A stretch of DNA of 64,000 bases from Cupriavidus sp. YR651 (GCF_900101625.1 NZ_FMYZ01000004.1:247571-311570); one strand, 5' to 3'; shown: positions 44,892 to 53,873, counted from the stretch's first letter. The notes: generated from the sequence alone by a model not told the origin. Translations and numbers: made by a program.

Positions 44892-45815
44892 ATGCGTGAA
44901 ATCAATCAGCAGCGGTTGCGATATTTCCGTGAGGTGCTGGCGCACGGCACCATTCGCGGGGCTGCGGAAAGCCTCAATACCTCGCCGTCGGTCATCACGC
45001 GGCAAATCAGGTTGCTAGAGGAAGAACTGGGCACGACGCTGTTCGAGCGCCAGCCGCGCGGGGTCACGCCGACAGAGGCGGCCGCGCATTTGCTCGAATT
45101 CTGGCGGGGTTACCGGTCGCACCAGGAAAAGCTTGAGGACCAGCTGCATGCGCTGAAGGGATTGCAGCAGGGCAATATTCAGCTGGTATTGAGCGAGGGT
45201 TATGTCGATGCGCTGGTCAACGAGGTCATCGCGCCATTCTGCGAGCGATACCCGATGCTGGATATCCGCATGGAAATCCTGCCGGTTGACGACCTGCTGA
45301 ATGAAGTCGCGGAGAGCCGCGCGCATATCGGCCTGGCCTACAATCCGCCGCTCCACCCGCGCATCGAATACCGGGCAAGTTGTCTCCAGCCGATTGTCTT
45401 GCTGGTGCGCCGCGATCATCCGCTGGCGTTGCGCGGTGGCGAGGCCAGCATCGATGACGTCCTGTCATATCCGCTGGCGCTGATGCCGGAGTCCTATGGC
45501 ATCGGCCATGCCGCGAAGATGCTGGAGTTTTCCGAGAACATCAGGATTCGTCCGACGCTGGTCACCAACTCGTTGTCGGCCCTGAAGCAATTCGTGGCCT
45601 GCGGCGATTTCATTACGCTGGTCGGCGAATTCGCGGCGTATCGCGAGATCGCTGCGGGGACCCTGGCGGTCGTGCCGATCAATCATCCGTTGTTCCGTGG
45701 CACGCAGGCGCGATTGCTGGTCAAGGCCGGCCGCCCGCTGCCCGCTGCGGCGCTGGAGCTGCTGGACTACATCACGCATCGCATGCCGATGTTTGCGGAC
45801 CGCCGGAACGGGTAG
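44892..45815 (+). CDS. LysR-family transcriptional regulator
   Basis: A 307-aa LTTR with a clear N-terminal helix-turn-helix ([25 protein letters not shown]) and effector domain. Divergent from the MFS-creatininase-RidA operon and its likely controller. ATG 44892 ([12 protein letters not shown]) is chosen; the frame reaches back to 44754 without an LTTR-like start. The 185-bp gap probably holds both promoters and the operator. Confidence 0.88.
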   Translation: MREINQQRLRYFREVLAHGTIRGAAESLNTSPSVITRQIRLLEEELGTTLFERQPRGVTPTEAAAHLLEFWRGYRSHQEKLEDQLHALKGLQQGNIQLVLSEGYVDALVNEVIAPFCERYPMLDIRMEILPVDDLLNEVAESRAHIGLAYNPPLHPRIEYRASCLQPIVLLVRRDHPLALRGGEASIDDVLSYPLALMPESYGIGHAAKMLEFSENIRIRPTLVTNSLSALKQFVACGDFITLVGEFAAYREIAAGTLAVVPINHPLFRGTQARLLVKAGRPLPAAALELLDYITHRMPMFADRRNG

Positions 45816-45911
45816 GGCGTTCGCGCGGGCTGCCGGCAGGGTGATCAGTCGGGTGTCAGGGAAATCGGCGGGCCGGCGCGCATGGGGGGAATGGTGACGG
45901 CCCGTACGGCG

Positions 45912-46025
45912 TCAGGTCAGCAGGTTGAACACCAACCCCAGTGCGATGGCGCCGCCCAGTGTTTCCACCGCTGCCAGCGCGATCAGGTTCCTCAGAATGA
46001 AGGCATTGTCTTGCTTGGTCACCAT
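45912..46025 (-). CDS. Small single-span membrane protein (37 aa)
   Basis: Codes for MVTKQDNAFILRNLIALAA followed by VETLGGAIALGLVFNLLT: one predicted transmembrane helix with a charged N terminus. The start ATG is preceded by CTGGAGACAACACC, the same ribosome-binding context as many real genes here, which is the main support. It lies alone between a LysR gene and a divergent secreted-protein gene. Function unknown; similar small hydrophobic peptides often modulate larger membrane proteins. About 260 bp before the next gene show nothing else. Confidence 0.6.
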   Translation of the reverse strand: MVTKQDNAFILRNLIALAAVETLGGAIALGLVFNLLT

Positions 46026-46285
46026 GGTGTTGTCTCCAGAAAGGTTCCAAACCCTGGCGGCGCCGAGCGCCGCCTCGTCCACACTGCAACCTGGCTTCAG
46101 TAGACTGCAACGGTGGCCGGGAGAACAAGTCCGCACAAACCCGCATGGGGAGATTGCGGATGGCGACGCTGAGAGCAAAGTCCGCTGCCGCCCGGTGCTG
46201 TGAGGCCGTCACTCATTCAAGTTGGGGGTACAAGTGGCCGTAAAATCCCGACATCTCCGCTCTCGATCCCGATTTCACCCACGCC

Positions 46286-46864
46286 ATGATGAAAAAGACT
46301 TTCGTGCTGACCGCCCTGACGATGGGGGCGATCGCGGCCCACGCGCAGTCGACCGGCAATGACGCTGCGCCGCTCGGTCTGGAACTGGGCAAGACCCGGT
46401 GCGAGCGGCTCTCGTCGCCCACGCGGCATGCACGGGCGGGGCAGGCGCCCTGGGCCGGTGGCGATACGGTGGAAATCAAGCATCTCGAACGCTTTAACCT
46501 CCCGGGCCTGACCCGCGCCATCGTGAATTGCGACGCCCAGGACACGGTGGCACTCATCACGCTTACCTTCGATCGGACGGCGCTGGATGAGGTCAGCCGG
46601 AAACTCGACGCGCGCTACGAGTCGAAGCGCAAGACCGATTCGGCTGCCGAGAATGCCTACGCCGAATGGGCTGCCGCCAACGGCAGCGTGGAAATGCTCT
46701 ACGCGCGCGACGGCAAGCAATTCACCGTGGCGTATTGGGCCAAGGGTGCCAAGGCGAAGTACTTTGCCTATAGCGGCAACGGCGGCGGCACTGCCAGCAA
46801 GAAGCCGGCCGCGCAGACACCCCCTGCCGCCGCCGCTGCTGCTGCTCAGCCGGCACCGCTATAG
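46286..46864 (+). CDS. Exported protein of unknown function
   Basis: A 192-aa protein with a Sec signal (residues 1-20, AIAAHA/QS). The mature part has two cysteines (TRCERL and IVNCDA), suited to a disulfide, and a compact alpha/beta pattern (VALITLTFDRTALDEVSRKLDARYESK). The C terminus is a low-complexity Ala/Pro tail (about 170-192). No family is recognised with confidence. It probably acts in the periplasm. Confidence 0.7.
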   Translation: MMKKTFVLTALTMGAIAAHAQSTGNDAAPLGLELGKTRCERLSSPTRHARAGQAPWAGGDTVEIKHLERFNLPGLTRAIVNCDAQDTVALITLTFDRTALDEVSRKLDARYESKRKTDSAAENAYAEWAAANGSVEMLYARDGKQFTVAYWAKGAKAKYFAYSGNGGGTASKKPAAQTPPAAAAAAAQPAPL

Positions 46865-46902
46865 GGGTGGCTACGGCGTGTTGCAGCGCTAACTTCTTTC
46901 CT

Positions 46903-47934
46903 CTATCGCTGTTGGCGATTCCGGTCCGAACCGCCAATGTCGCTTCCTTCGAAACACCGCAAGTCGAGATCCCGAATCTCCTCGGTCATGAAGTCGATAA
47001 ATGCCCGGGTGCGCGTTGGCAAATGCTGGCGGCTCATATAGCAGAGGTAATGCCCTCTGCCATCCGGTCCGTGGTGGGGGAAAATCGTCACGAGCTCGCC
47101 ACGGGCAAGGTGATCGCAAATCTGATAACCCCCGAGTTGGGCAATGCCGTGCCCATCCAGTGCCGCATTCAACACCAGATCTGCGTCATTGAAGGTTAGT
47201 TTCGCTTTCGGCAGATATCCCTGGATAAGTCCATCGATTTCGAACTCCCACTCGGAGATGCGTCCATTCGAGTGCCTGAGATTAATGCAGTCATGTCGAT
47301 CCAGGTCGCAAATCGAGGAGGGCAGCCCGCGCCGCTCAATGTACGATGGAGACGCACAAAGAGCCAGCAGCATGGGGACCAAATGTTTCGCAATGATGCT
47401 GGAGTCTTCAATGCAGCCATTTCGAAACGCAACGTCTATCTGTCCTGAAGCCAAATCCGGAGCGTGATCGCTCAGTAACAACTCCAGTTTGATATCGGGA
47501 TAAGCCTTGGTGAATTTCGGGAGCAGTGGGGCCACCACCTTTCGCCCGAATGCCACCGGCGAGCTGATGCGAAGAACGCCGCAAGGCGGGCCGTGACGAA
47601 GATTCAGCATCTCGTTCACCGCATCGACAATATGTCTCACTCCCAGGCTGCAATTTTCGAAGAATCGTTGACCCTCTCCTGTGAGGCGGGTCGCCCGTGT
47701 CGTTCGAAGAAACAACCGTGTGCTTAGCTGGGTTTCGAGCTTCTGTATGTTTCTGCTGACCGCCGATCTTCCAATACCCAACCGTTCGCCCGCCTTGGCA
47801 AAGCTGCCTTCGGTTGCCACTGCCACAAACGCGATGATTCCTGCGTAGTTGGTTGCGAAATATGTCGATACGGCGTCAGCGCTGCTTGGCGAAATACCTT
47901 TAAGGCTGCTACTTGAGGTATTTAAATGATTCAT
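46903..47934 (-). CDS. LysR-family regulator, paralogue 1 of a divergent pair
   Basis: A 343-aa LTTR of the CrgA-like group. Its helix-turn-helix (EGSFAKAGERLGIGRSAVS) and effector-domain start (CGVLRISSPVAFGRKVVAPL) are nearly identical to those of the regulator at 48594-49631, and the similarity runs to the last 20 residues. An extra N-terminal tail of about 25 residues precedes the DNA-binding domain in both. A terminator-like hairpin lies in its own leader. No structural gene is attached, so the targets are unclear. Confidence 0.88.
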   Translation of the reverse strand: MNHLNTSSSSLKGISPSSADAVSTYFATNYAGIIAFVAVATEGSFAKAGERLGIGRSAVSRNIQKLETQLSTRLFLRTTRATRLTGEGQRFFENCSLGVRHIVDAVNEMLNLRHGPPCGVLRISSPVAFGRKVVAPLLPKFTKAYPDIKLELLLSDHAPDLASGQIDVAFRNGCIEDSSIIAKHLVPMLLALCASPSYIERRGLPSSICDLDRHDCINLRHSNGRISEWEFEIDGLIQGYLPKAKLTFNDADLVLNAALDGHGIAQLGGYQICDHLARGELVTIFPHHGPDGRGHYLCYMSRQHLPTRTRAFIDFMTEEIRDLDLRCFEGSDIGGSDRNRQQR

Positions 47935-48593
47935 AGATGTTCGAACTGTCTCCTGGGCACCGCATTTTCATCAAGACAAAAAGAAGCCGGCGCCTTAGGA
48001 CGAATCAGGCGCCGGCCAAGAGGAGCAGACGAAAATAAGGCTCCGACGTGTGAGCATGATAAGCACCCACGACGTTTGCCGGAAGTGTCGTGACGGGTAC
48101 CGCGATGTTGTCATGCAGACAACATTTCATTTTGGCAGGGCAAACTTTGGTATCACAAATTAATGCCATGACAAGTAAATAGTGCTTGGGACATTACTTA
48201 AGATGTCGGGCCTGGATAAATCTGGCGATTCTCGCATGCTACAAAGCACATTTCATTTGACCGGTTCTGCAGAGATAACCGGCACCGCGCTACCCGCCAC
48301 ACGCCATGACCTTCGCGTTCATGCGGTGGATCGTCCCGTATGTTTTGGCCCAGTCGATATTTCAAAAATTGTGCCTTTCAGTTCCGATGGCCATGGGCGA
48401 AAATCCCGCCCCCGGTCTTCTACTGCTCTCAAACATGGTGGCGCCGGAGCCTGGTCCTCCAGCCCATCCCCTTCAGACTTCCCGTCGGAAGCGAGCAGTC
48501 GTGGTGTACAAGGGAAGCAGTTTTATCCCGGAATGGTAGGGAATCAATCTCCGGCATTGCGGTATTTTTGAGGTTGACGTCGGAAGGTAACAG
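47935..48593. other. 659-bp region between the divergent LysR pair, no gene recognised
   Basis: AT-richer than its surroundings near 48020-48250. It holds the terminator-like hairpin, a small palindrome GTTGTC-N5-GACAAC (near 48108-48124) and overlapping open frames that show no family features. A 39-codon minus-strand frame (start near 48113) ends inside the terminator loop; it could be a leader peptide or chance. It must contain both LysR promoters. Confidence 0.5.
47986..48016 (-). terminator. Terminator-like hairpin upstream of LysR paralogue 1
   Basis: Perfect 10-bp stem GCCGGCGCCT/AGGCGCCGGC with an 11-nt loop. On the minus strand it is followed by TTCTTTTT, an intrinsic-terminator layout, only 52 bp before the LysR start codon. 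So either a short transcript ends here or the LysR mRNA is attenuated. Confidence 0.6.
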
Positions 48594-49631
48594 TTGGGAA
48601 CAATAAATCATCTAGATATACCTGGAAGCGACATTCGGGAAACTCCATCGAACGGCGCTGACGCCCTGTCTACATGTTTCGCGACGAGTTTCGCTGGAAT
48701 CATTGCGTTCCTGGCGGTGGCCACGGAGGGTAGCTTTGCCAAGGCAGGGGAACGCTTGGGAATCGGCAGGTCGGCAGTCAGCAGAAACGTCCAGAAACTG
48801 GAAAAGCAACTATGTACCCGCTTGTTTCTGCGGACGACCAGGGCGACCCACCTCACGCGGGAAGGCCAACGTTTCTTTGATCGTTGCAACCGGGGGATGA
48901 GCCATATTGTCGACGCGGTGAACGAAATACAGAACCTTCGCGACGGCCCGCCGTGCGGCGTTCTTCGCATCAGCTCGCCGGTGGCTTTTGGACGCAAGGT
49001 GGTCGCGCCACTGCTTCCCAAGTTTTCCAACGCGTATCCCGGCATTGCATTGGAACTGGTGCTGAATGACGACTCTCCCGATTTTGCTTCGGATCAGATC
49101 GATGTCGCATTCCGCAGTGGGCATATCGAGGACTCCAGCATCATCGCGAGGAAAATCAATCCGATGCAGATGGTCTTGTGTGCATCCCGCTCCTATATTG
49201 AACGACGGGGTGTTCCCTCCACGATTCATGACCTCAAGCGGCATGACTGCATCAATTTCAAATTCCCCAATGGCCGCATCTCGGAGTGGGAATTCAAGGT
49301 GGATGGGCGCATACAGGAGTTCCTGCCGGCAAGCAAACTGACCTTCAACGACGAAGATCTCGTGCTGAAGGCGGTGCTGGACGGTTATGGAATTGCGCAG
49401 TTGGGTGCGTATCAGGTGTGTGATCACGTCGCTCGTGAAGAGCTGGATCTGGTGTTGCAACGCTATGCACCTGACGACAAGGGTAACTACATTTGTTACA
49501 CCAGCAGGCAGCACCTGCCTTCCCGTACGCGCGTCTTTGTCGATTTCATGACCGATGAAATACGGGCGCGCGACGTGCTTTGCCTTGAAAATCATCGCGT
49601 TGACCGTCTGGAGGAAGCCTTCACGCTGTGA
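48594..49631 (+). CDS. LysR-family regulator, paralogue 2 of a divergent pair
   Basis: A 345-aa LTTR closely related to the regulator at 46903-47934. The assigned start is TTG 48594, with GGAAGG 6 bp upstream. The paralogue begins MNHL, but the matching codon here is ATA (INHL), so the ancestral ATG has been lost and the gene may now rely on TTG, which would lower its expression. Domains are otherwise complete (winged helix, then effector domain with CGVLRISSPVAFGRK). No operon partner is seen downstream. Confidence 0.85.
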   Translation: MGTINHLDIPGSDIRETPSNGADALSTCFATSFAGIIAFLAVATEGSFAKAGERLGIGRSAVSRNVQKLEKQLCTRLFLRTTRATHLTREGQRFFDRCNRGMSHIVDAVNEIQNLRDGPPCGVLRISSPVAFGRKVVAPLLPKFSNAYPGIALELVLNDDSPDFASDQIDVAFRSGHIEDSSIIARKINPMQMVLCASRSYIERRGVPSTIHDLKRHDCINFKFPNGRISEWEFKVDGRIQEFLPASKLTFNDEDLVLKAVLDGYGIAQLGAYQVCDHVAREELDLVLQRYAPDDKGNYICYTSRQHLPSRTRVFVDFMTDEIRARDVLCLENHRVDRLEEAFTL

Positions 49632-49861
49632 CCCGGTATGACGCTTGCCGACTGCGACAAGCTGTCGCCGTCCGCCCCGGAAATCGATGATGGACTTCGG
49701 CGGGCTGCTCGTCGATTGACGTGAGGCCTTCGGCACCTATACTCAATTCGGGTATCGGGCAGTCCGAGGCAAGTGGTTGAAGCGGCCTTTCTCTGCCGAT
49801 TAGCGCCCGCCATCTCAAATCGACTGCAATGAAGATCGCCGCCTGATTCCCGCCGCGAGTC

Positions 49862-50635
49862 ATGAAGTCCATCGCCTATCCCTACCAAACGCCTCAGGAG
49901 CGGGGAACACTGAAGTGTTTCCTGCTGGCGCTGTTCATGCATGTGCTGCTGGGCATGCTGCTCTACTACGCGGTCCACTGGCAAAGCCGGACGCCGGCCG
50001 GCGTGGAAGCCGAGCTGTGGGATACGATCCCCGAGACTGTACCGCCCGTGATCCAGTCGGAGCCGGAGAAACCGCAGCCGGTAATAAAACCTGAGCCGGA
50101 GGAAAACGCCGACATCGCCTTGCAGACGCAGAAGCGCCGCCAAGCCGCTGCGGCGGCGGCCGCTGCCGCAGCCGCAGCCGAGGCCGCCAGGCAGGCCGAG
50201 CAGCGGGAGCGCAAGGCGCGCGAGGCCGAGCGCCAGGCCGCCGCACAGCAGCAACGCCAGAGCGAACTGGCACGCCTGCAGGCCATGGCCAATAACGCCG
50301 CCCCGGCCACTGCCACTGGCGGCGCGGGAGGGCGCTCAGGTACCGGCGCCGGCGCGGGCGGCACCGCCTCGCCGGGCTATGCGGACAAGGTGCGGCGCCG
50401 CGTCTTGCCAAACATCATCTTCACGGAAGAGGTGGCCGGCAACCCGACCGCAGTGGTCTCGGTGCGCATGGCGCCAGACGGGTCGCTGCTGTCGGTTCGG
50501 CTCGCCAAATCCAGCGGAAACGCCGGATGGGACAACGCGGTGCTGCGCGCGGTGGAGCGGTCCGATCCTCTGCCTCGCGATGAGAACGGCATGGCGCCTT
50601 CCAATATCAACATCTACTTCCAGCCACGGGATTAG
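49862..50635 (+). CDS. TolA/TonB-like envelope protein
   Basis: A 257-aa protein anchored by one N-terminal helix (LLALFMHVLLGMLLYYAV, about 22-39), followed by a Pro/Glu stretch, an Ala/Arg/Glu/Gln coiled region (about 90-145), a Gly/Ala hinge and a C-terminal TonB/TolA-like domain (VVSVRMAPDGSLLSVRLAKSSG, about 195-257). Such proteins span the periplasm and transmit proton-motive force. It has no tolQ, tolR, tolB, pal, exbB or exbD beside it, so it is either a second TolA or a TonB-like protein that borrows motor subunits. Confidence 0.8.
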   Translation: MKSIAYPYQTPQERGTLKCFLLALFMHVLLGMLLYYAVHWQSRTPAGVEAELWDTIPETVPPVIQSEPEKPQPVIKPEPEENADIALQTQKRRQAAAAAAAAAAAAEAARQAEQRERKAREAERQAAAQQQRQSELARLQAMANNAAPATATGGAGGRSGTGAGAGGTASPGYADKVRRRVLPNIIFTEEVAGNPTAVVSVRMAPDGSLLSVRLAKSSGNAGWDNAVLRAVERSDPLPRDENGMAPSNINIYFQPRD

Positions 50636-50789
50636 ACTGCGCGCGCTCGATGGGCGCGCGCGTAATTAGCGTGCATTGCCGTCGATGGCAAGGCTGGAAA
50701 ACGACCGTTGCAAAATCGAACAGAATGTCAGGGGCCTCGACGCTACAGTGATTCCTCCCATGCCCGAGGGCGTTTTAGGAGGTACACGA

Positions 50790-51191
50790 ATGAAGCAACA
50801 TCTGGCGAAATCCCTGTTGATGGCTGGCGCGCTGGTCGCGTCCTACCCGCTGCTCGCGCAGCAGGCCCAGCCTGTTCAGCCGGCCCAGCCGATGCCCATG
50901 ACTCAGCCCATGCAATCCGTCCAGCCGGCGTCATCCGTTCAGCCGATGCAGGCCGTGCCCGTGGCAGCGACGCCGGACCAGGGGGCGCCGACCGCCGCAC
51001 GAGATCCCTACGCACAAGGTGGTGCGCTGTCGGCTCAGTCGGGAGCCGCACCCGCTTCCGCACCCGCATCCATCGACCCGACACAGGCCCGTAGCCCCGG
51101 CGCGGCGATGGACGCCCCCGGCATGAGCCTGGCGCCCGATGCGCTCGGAACGCGTCTGGGTCAGCGCAACGCTTTCCTGGACGGCGCCTGA
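50790..51191 (+). CDS. Exported Gln/Pro/Met-rich repeat protein
   Basis: A 133-aa predicted exported protein: Sec signal (1-23), then degenerate QP repeats (QAQPVQPAQPMPM, QPMQSVQPASSVQP) and an Ala/Ser/Pro-rich tail. TAGGAGG lies 7 bp before the ATG, a very strong ribosome-binding site. Composition suggests a disordered periplasmic or surface protein. No family recognised; the downstream DUF4148-like gene is convergent. Confidence 0.65.
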   Translation: MKQHLAKSLLMAGALVASYPLLAQQAQPVQPAQPMPMTQPMQSVQPASSVQPMQAVPVAATPDQGAPTAARDPYAQGGALSAQSGAAPASAPASIDPTQARSPGAAMDAPGMSLAPDALGTRLGQRNAFLDGA

Positions 51192-51264
51192 TTGCCTGTT
51201 GGCGCCTTGATGCGCGGCAGGTCCGATCGGATCGGTCGCGCATCCATGCCGCGCTGCAACAGGC

Positions 51265-51534
51265 TTAATTCACCCGCTGCTTCTCGCGCTGTATCTGGCG
51301 CAGTCTCTCGTACTCGGCCAGGCGGCGCTGATACTCCTTGTTGTTGACGCTCGGGCCGCCGTCGCCCCGGAATAACTCGCCCAGGCGCGCTTGCTGCCAG
51401 GCGGCGAGGTCGGCGCGCACGTCTTCGCGCGTCACGGCCGGCGGCGGGTTGTCGGTGCTGGCGGCTTGTGCCGCGCTCGCGAGCGTCGAGAACAGCAGCG
51501 CGGCGGCGATGGAAGAGAGGGTGATACGCGTCAT
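51265..51534 (-). CDS. DUF4148-like small exported protein
   Basis: An 89-aa protein with a Sec signal (MTRITLSSIAAALLFSTLASAAQAA) and a short helical domain with TREDVRADLAAWQQARLGELFRG, matching the DUF4148 pattern common in Burkholderiales. The C terminus is charged (QRRLAEYERLRQIQREKQ). Role unknown. ATG 51534 chosen; the frame extends further without support. Confidence 0.7.
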   Translation of the reverse strand: MTRITLSSIAAALLFSTLASAAQAASTDNPPPAVTREDVRADLAAWQQARLGELFRGDGGPSVNNKEYQRRLAEYERLRQIQREKQRVN

Positions 51535-51826
51535 CTTGCAATCCGTTTGGTGAAATGTGCCGGGCATCCGCGGTGCCGCAGCAAGGCGGCGCCGCGCGGC
51601 ATGTACAACCTGGTCGTCATGGCCACCGTCGATGACCGCGTTGCCCTGGCACCGGGCCTGGAGACTGCATTTCACGATTGCGCTGTATCGCCACGGTTTC
51701 GCCGAACGTGGCGCTTGTATATCAGCGTGTCTCTTGTGGCTGTCGATAAATTGCAACACAAGAACCGCCACGTCGACGCCCCTTGTGGCATTCGCTTCGC
51801 TTGATGTGCGGTGCGTCACGTCCGCA

Positions 51827-51842
51827 TGTATCGTAGTGTATG
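51827..51842. promoter_or_regulatory. TGTATC direct repeat, copy C (porin upstream)
   Basis: TGTATC-GTAG-TGTATG, a 10-bp-period repeat with one mismatch, in the 575-bp gap (51535-52109) before the porin gene; an inverted half-site GATACA follows at 51888. The rest of this gap shows no gene and is probably a long regulatory leader. Confidence 0.45.
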
Positions 51843-52109
51843 GAGCAGGCGCCCAGACAAACTATCATTCAAGAGCCCATCACTTCGGATACAGAGCCAA
51901 TACACGCTCGCCGTCAAATCGCACGTGCCGCGAAATCGCGCGTGTCGATGTGTACGCACCGAGCGTTCCAGCGCGACCAGCGGCATGAACAGCGCATGCA
52001 TGTTGGCCGCCTTTAGCGGACGATCTGGACACATTCATAGCAGTACAACTTGCTCCATGTCTTCCATGCGCTGCTCCTCACGAGCCCAATAAGAGTAGCT
52101 GGAGATCAG

Positions 52110-53186
52110 ATGAAGAAAGTTCTTGCGGTTGTTGCCGCATCCGTTGCCGCCAACGTGGTGTATGCCCAGTCCAGCGTGACGCTGTACGGCATCGTCGATG
52201 CCGGTGTCGAATACCTCAACAACACCGGGCAGAACGGCAACGGCCTCGTGCGACTGACGTCCGGGAATCAGTCCGGATCGCGCTGGGGCCTGCGCGGCGT
52301 GGAGGAACTGGGCGGCGGGCTGAAGGCGGTTTTCCTGCTGGAAAGCGGCTTTGACATCGACACCGGGACTTCGGCCCAAGGCGGGCGCCTGTTCGGTCGC
52401 AATGCCTACGTGGGGCTGGAAAGCCAGTACGGCGCACTGCTCCTCGGGCGGCAGCAGACTTCCATGCGCGAATTCGGCACGATCTATGATCCCAACGCGA
52501 TTTCCGACCGCTACGGCATCCTGTCGATCGCGCCGGAGTTTGGCGCGCGCGCGGACAATACCGTCAAGTATGTCGGCAAGTTCGGCGCGCTATCCGCACA
52601 AGCCTTCTACTCGTTCCAGTCCAACGGCAACGAGGTGGCCGGCAGCAACGTCTTCGGCCGCAATTTCGGCGCATTCGTCAACTATGCCACCGGCCCCTTC
52701 TCGGTAGGCGTGGCTTACGACGACGCGCACGTCGGCACGCCGGCAAACCAGGCGCCGGTCCTGCGGCGCGTTTCGGTGGCTGGCACCTATGCGGTGGGGG
52801 AAGCCAAGATCTACGCGGGCTACCGTCTGGCGAAGGCATACGATGGCGCCATGCTGCCGGGCGCCCAGTCGGCCGATGCCGGATCGAACTTCTACTGGCT
52901 GGGGTTGGCTTACAAGCTGACGCCGGCGTTCTCGCTGACGGGCACGGCTTACTACCAGGACTTCCGCCATACCGGGTCGGACCCGTGGCAGTTCGTGCTG
53001 ACCGGCGACTACACGCTCTCCAAGCGCACCGACCTCTACACGTCGGTCTCCTACGCGCTTAACAAGGACAACTCGCAACTTGGCGTCAACGGCTTCAACA
53101 GCGGCACCGGTTCGAGCGCCGTCTTCAACGTCCAGCCCGGCAAGAACCAGGTCGGTGCGGTCATGGGCGTGCGTCACCGGTTCTGA
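52110..53186 (+). CDS. Gram-negative porin, Burkholderiales general type
   Basis: A 358-aa outer-membrane trimeric porin. The signal peptide (MKKVLAVVAASVAANVVYA) is followed by QSSVTLYGIVDAGVEYLNN, the typical start of Burkholderia/Neisseria-type porins, then NQSGSRWGLRGVEELGGGLKAVF and RNAYVGL, and it ends with aromatic RHRF. It forms a passive channel for small solutes. AGCTGGAG site upstream. Its 575-bp upstream region carries the TGTATC repeat, as expected for an OmpR-type-controlled porin, and a terminator follows. Confidence 0.93.
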   Translation: MKKVLAVVAASVAANVVYAQSSVTLYGIVDAGVEYLNNTGQNGNGLVRLTSGNQSGSRWGLRGVEELGGGLKAVFLLESGFDIDTGTSAQGGRLFGRNAYVGLESQYGALLLGRQQTSMREFGTIYDPNAISDRYGILSIAPEFGARADNTVKYVGKFGALSAQAFYSFQSNGNEVAGSNVFGRNFGAFVNYATGPFSVGVAYDDAHVGTPANQAPVLRRVSVAGTYAVGEAKIYAGYRLAKAYDGAMLPGAQSADAGSNFYWLGLAYKLTPAFSLTGTAYYQDFRHTGSDPWQFVLTGDYTLSKRTDLYTSVSYALNKDNSQLGVNGFNSGTGSSAVFNVQPGKNQVGAVMGVRHRF

Positions 53187-53253
53187 TGGTTTCGCCCCGG
53201 CCACGGGGCATTGTTTCCGCACCGCCGATCGGCGATCAGCGATCCGCAATCAG

Positions 53254-53288
53254 CGACAAGGGGCCCGATCCAATCGGGCCCCTTGTCG
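53254..53288 (+). terminator. Intrinsic terminator after the porin gene
   Basis: A 16-bp perfect stem (CGACAAGGGGCCCGAT and its complement) with a CCA loop, followed by TTTC. It lies 68 bp after the porin stop and before the TGTATC repeat of the next gene. Confidence 0.75.
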
Positions 53289-53335
53289 TTTCGGTCACCC
53301 GCGTCTGGCATCCGTGGTCTCGCGCGGACCGGCCT

Positions 53336-53351
53336 TGTATCGCAGTGTGTC
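53336..53351. promoter_or_regulatory. TGTATC direct repeat, copy D (cupin upstream)
   Basis: TGTATC-GCAG-TGTGTC, 10-bp period with one mismatch, ending 114 bp before the cupin start codon; an inverted GATACA follows at 53397. Distance to the start codon equals that of copy B before dipZ within one base. Confidence 0.5.
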
Positions 53352-53465
53352 CGCCGGTCCGCCGTGGACACTGGATTACAAAGATCCCGCCCGGCCGATA
53401 CATCGCCGATACGCGTCACCGCTCAAATGGAATCTCCTCTCACGGAAATGACGAAGGGATATCCA

Positions 53466-53867
53466 ATGAAATCGACTCGAATGATGGCGGCGGCGCTGCT
53501 GATCCTAGGAAGCGGACTGACAATGCACGCGGCGCAGGCGCAGCCAGCGGGCATCCACCGCACCGATCTCCTGCAGCGCGATCTGAGCGCGCCAGAACGC
53601 GAGGCCGTCCAGGTTCGTGTCGACTTCGACCGCGGCGCATTCGCACCCAAGCACTCGCATCCGGGCGAAGAAGTTGCCTATGTGCTGGAAGGCACGCTGG
53701 AGTATCAGCTCGGCGATAACCCGCCGGTCACGCTCAAGGCCGGCGACGCGCTGTTCATCCCTGCCGGAACCGCCCACTCGGCGAGGAACGTCGGTAGCGG
53801 CAAGGCGTCGGAACTGGCGACGTATATCGTCAAGAAGGGCGCACCGCTGGTCGTGCCGGCCAAGTAA
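53466..53867 (+). CDS. Exported cupin-domain protein
   Basis: A 133-aa single-domain cupin with a Sec signal (1-24, AQA/QPAG). Metal motif 1 is KHSHPGEEVAYVLEG and motif 2 is PAGTAHSARN, so a metal is probably bound. Such exported cupins are of uncertain activity. The epoxide hydrolase gene starts 6 bp after its stop, so the two are cotranscribed from the promoter with the TGTATC repeat. AAGGGA site before the ATG. Confidence 0.85.
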   Translation: MKSTRMMAAALLILGSGLTMHAAQAQPAGIHRTDLLQRDLSAPEREAVQVRVDFDRGAFAPKHSHPGEEVAYVLEGTLEYQLGDNPPVTLKAGDALFIPAGTAHSARNVGSGKASELATYIVKKGAPLVVPAK

Positions 53868-53873
53868 TCCGCC

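Noticed and set aside
48182..48571. 129-codon plus-strand frame between the LysR pair
   Set aside because: Overlapping frames of similar length exist in the other phases, none with a ribosome-binding site, domain or signal; not enough to call a gene.
50140..50190. GCC/GCG run in the TolA-like gene as a possible microsatellite or repeat array
   Set aside because: It encodes the poly-Ala coiled arm expected in TolA and is explained by coding.
51391..51988. Overlapping open frames in the gap before the porin gene
   Set aside because: They show no motif or translation signal; the gap is better read as a regulatory leader with the TGTATC repeat.
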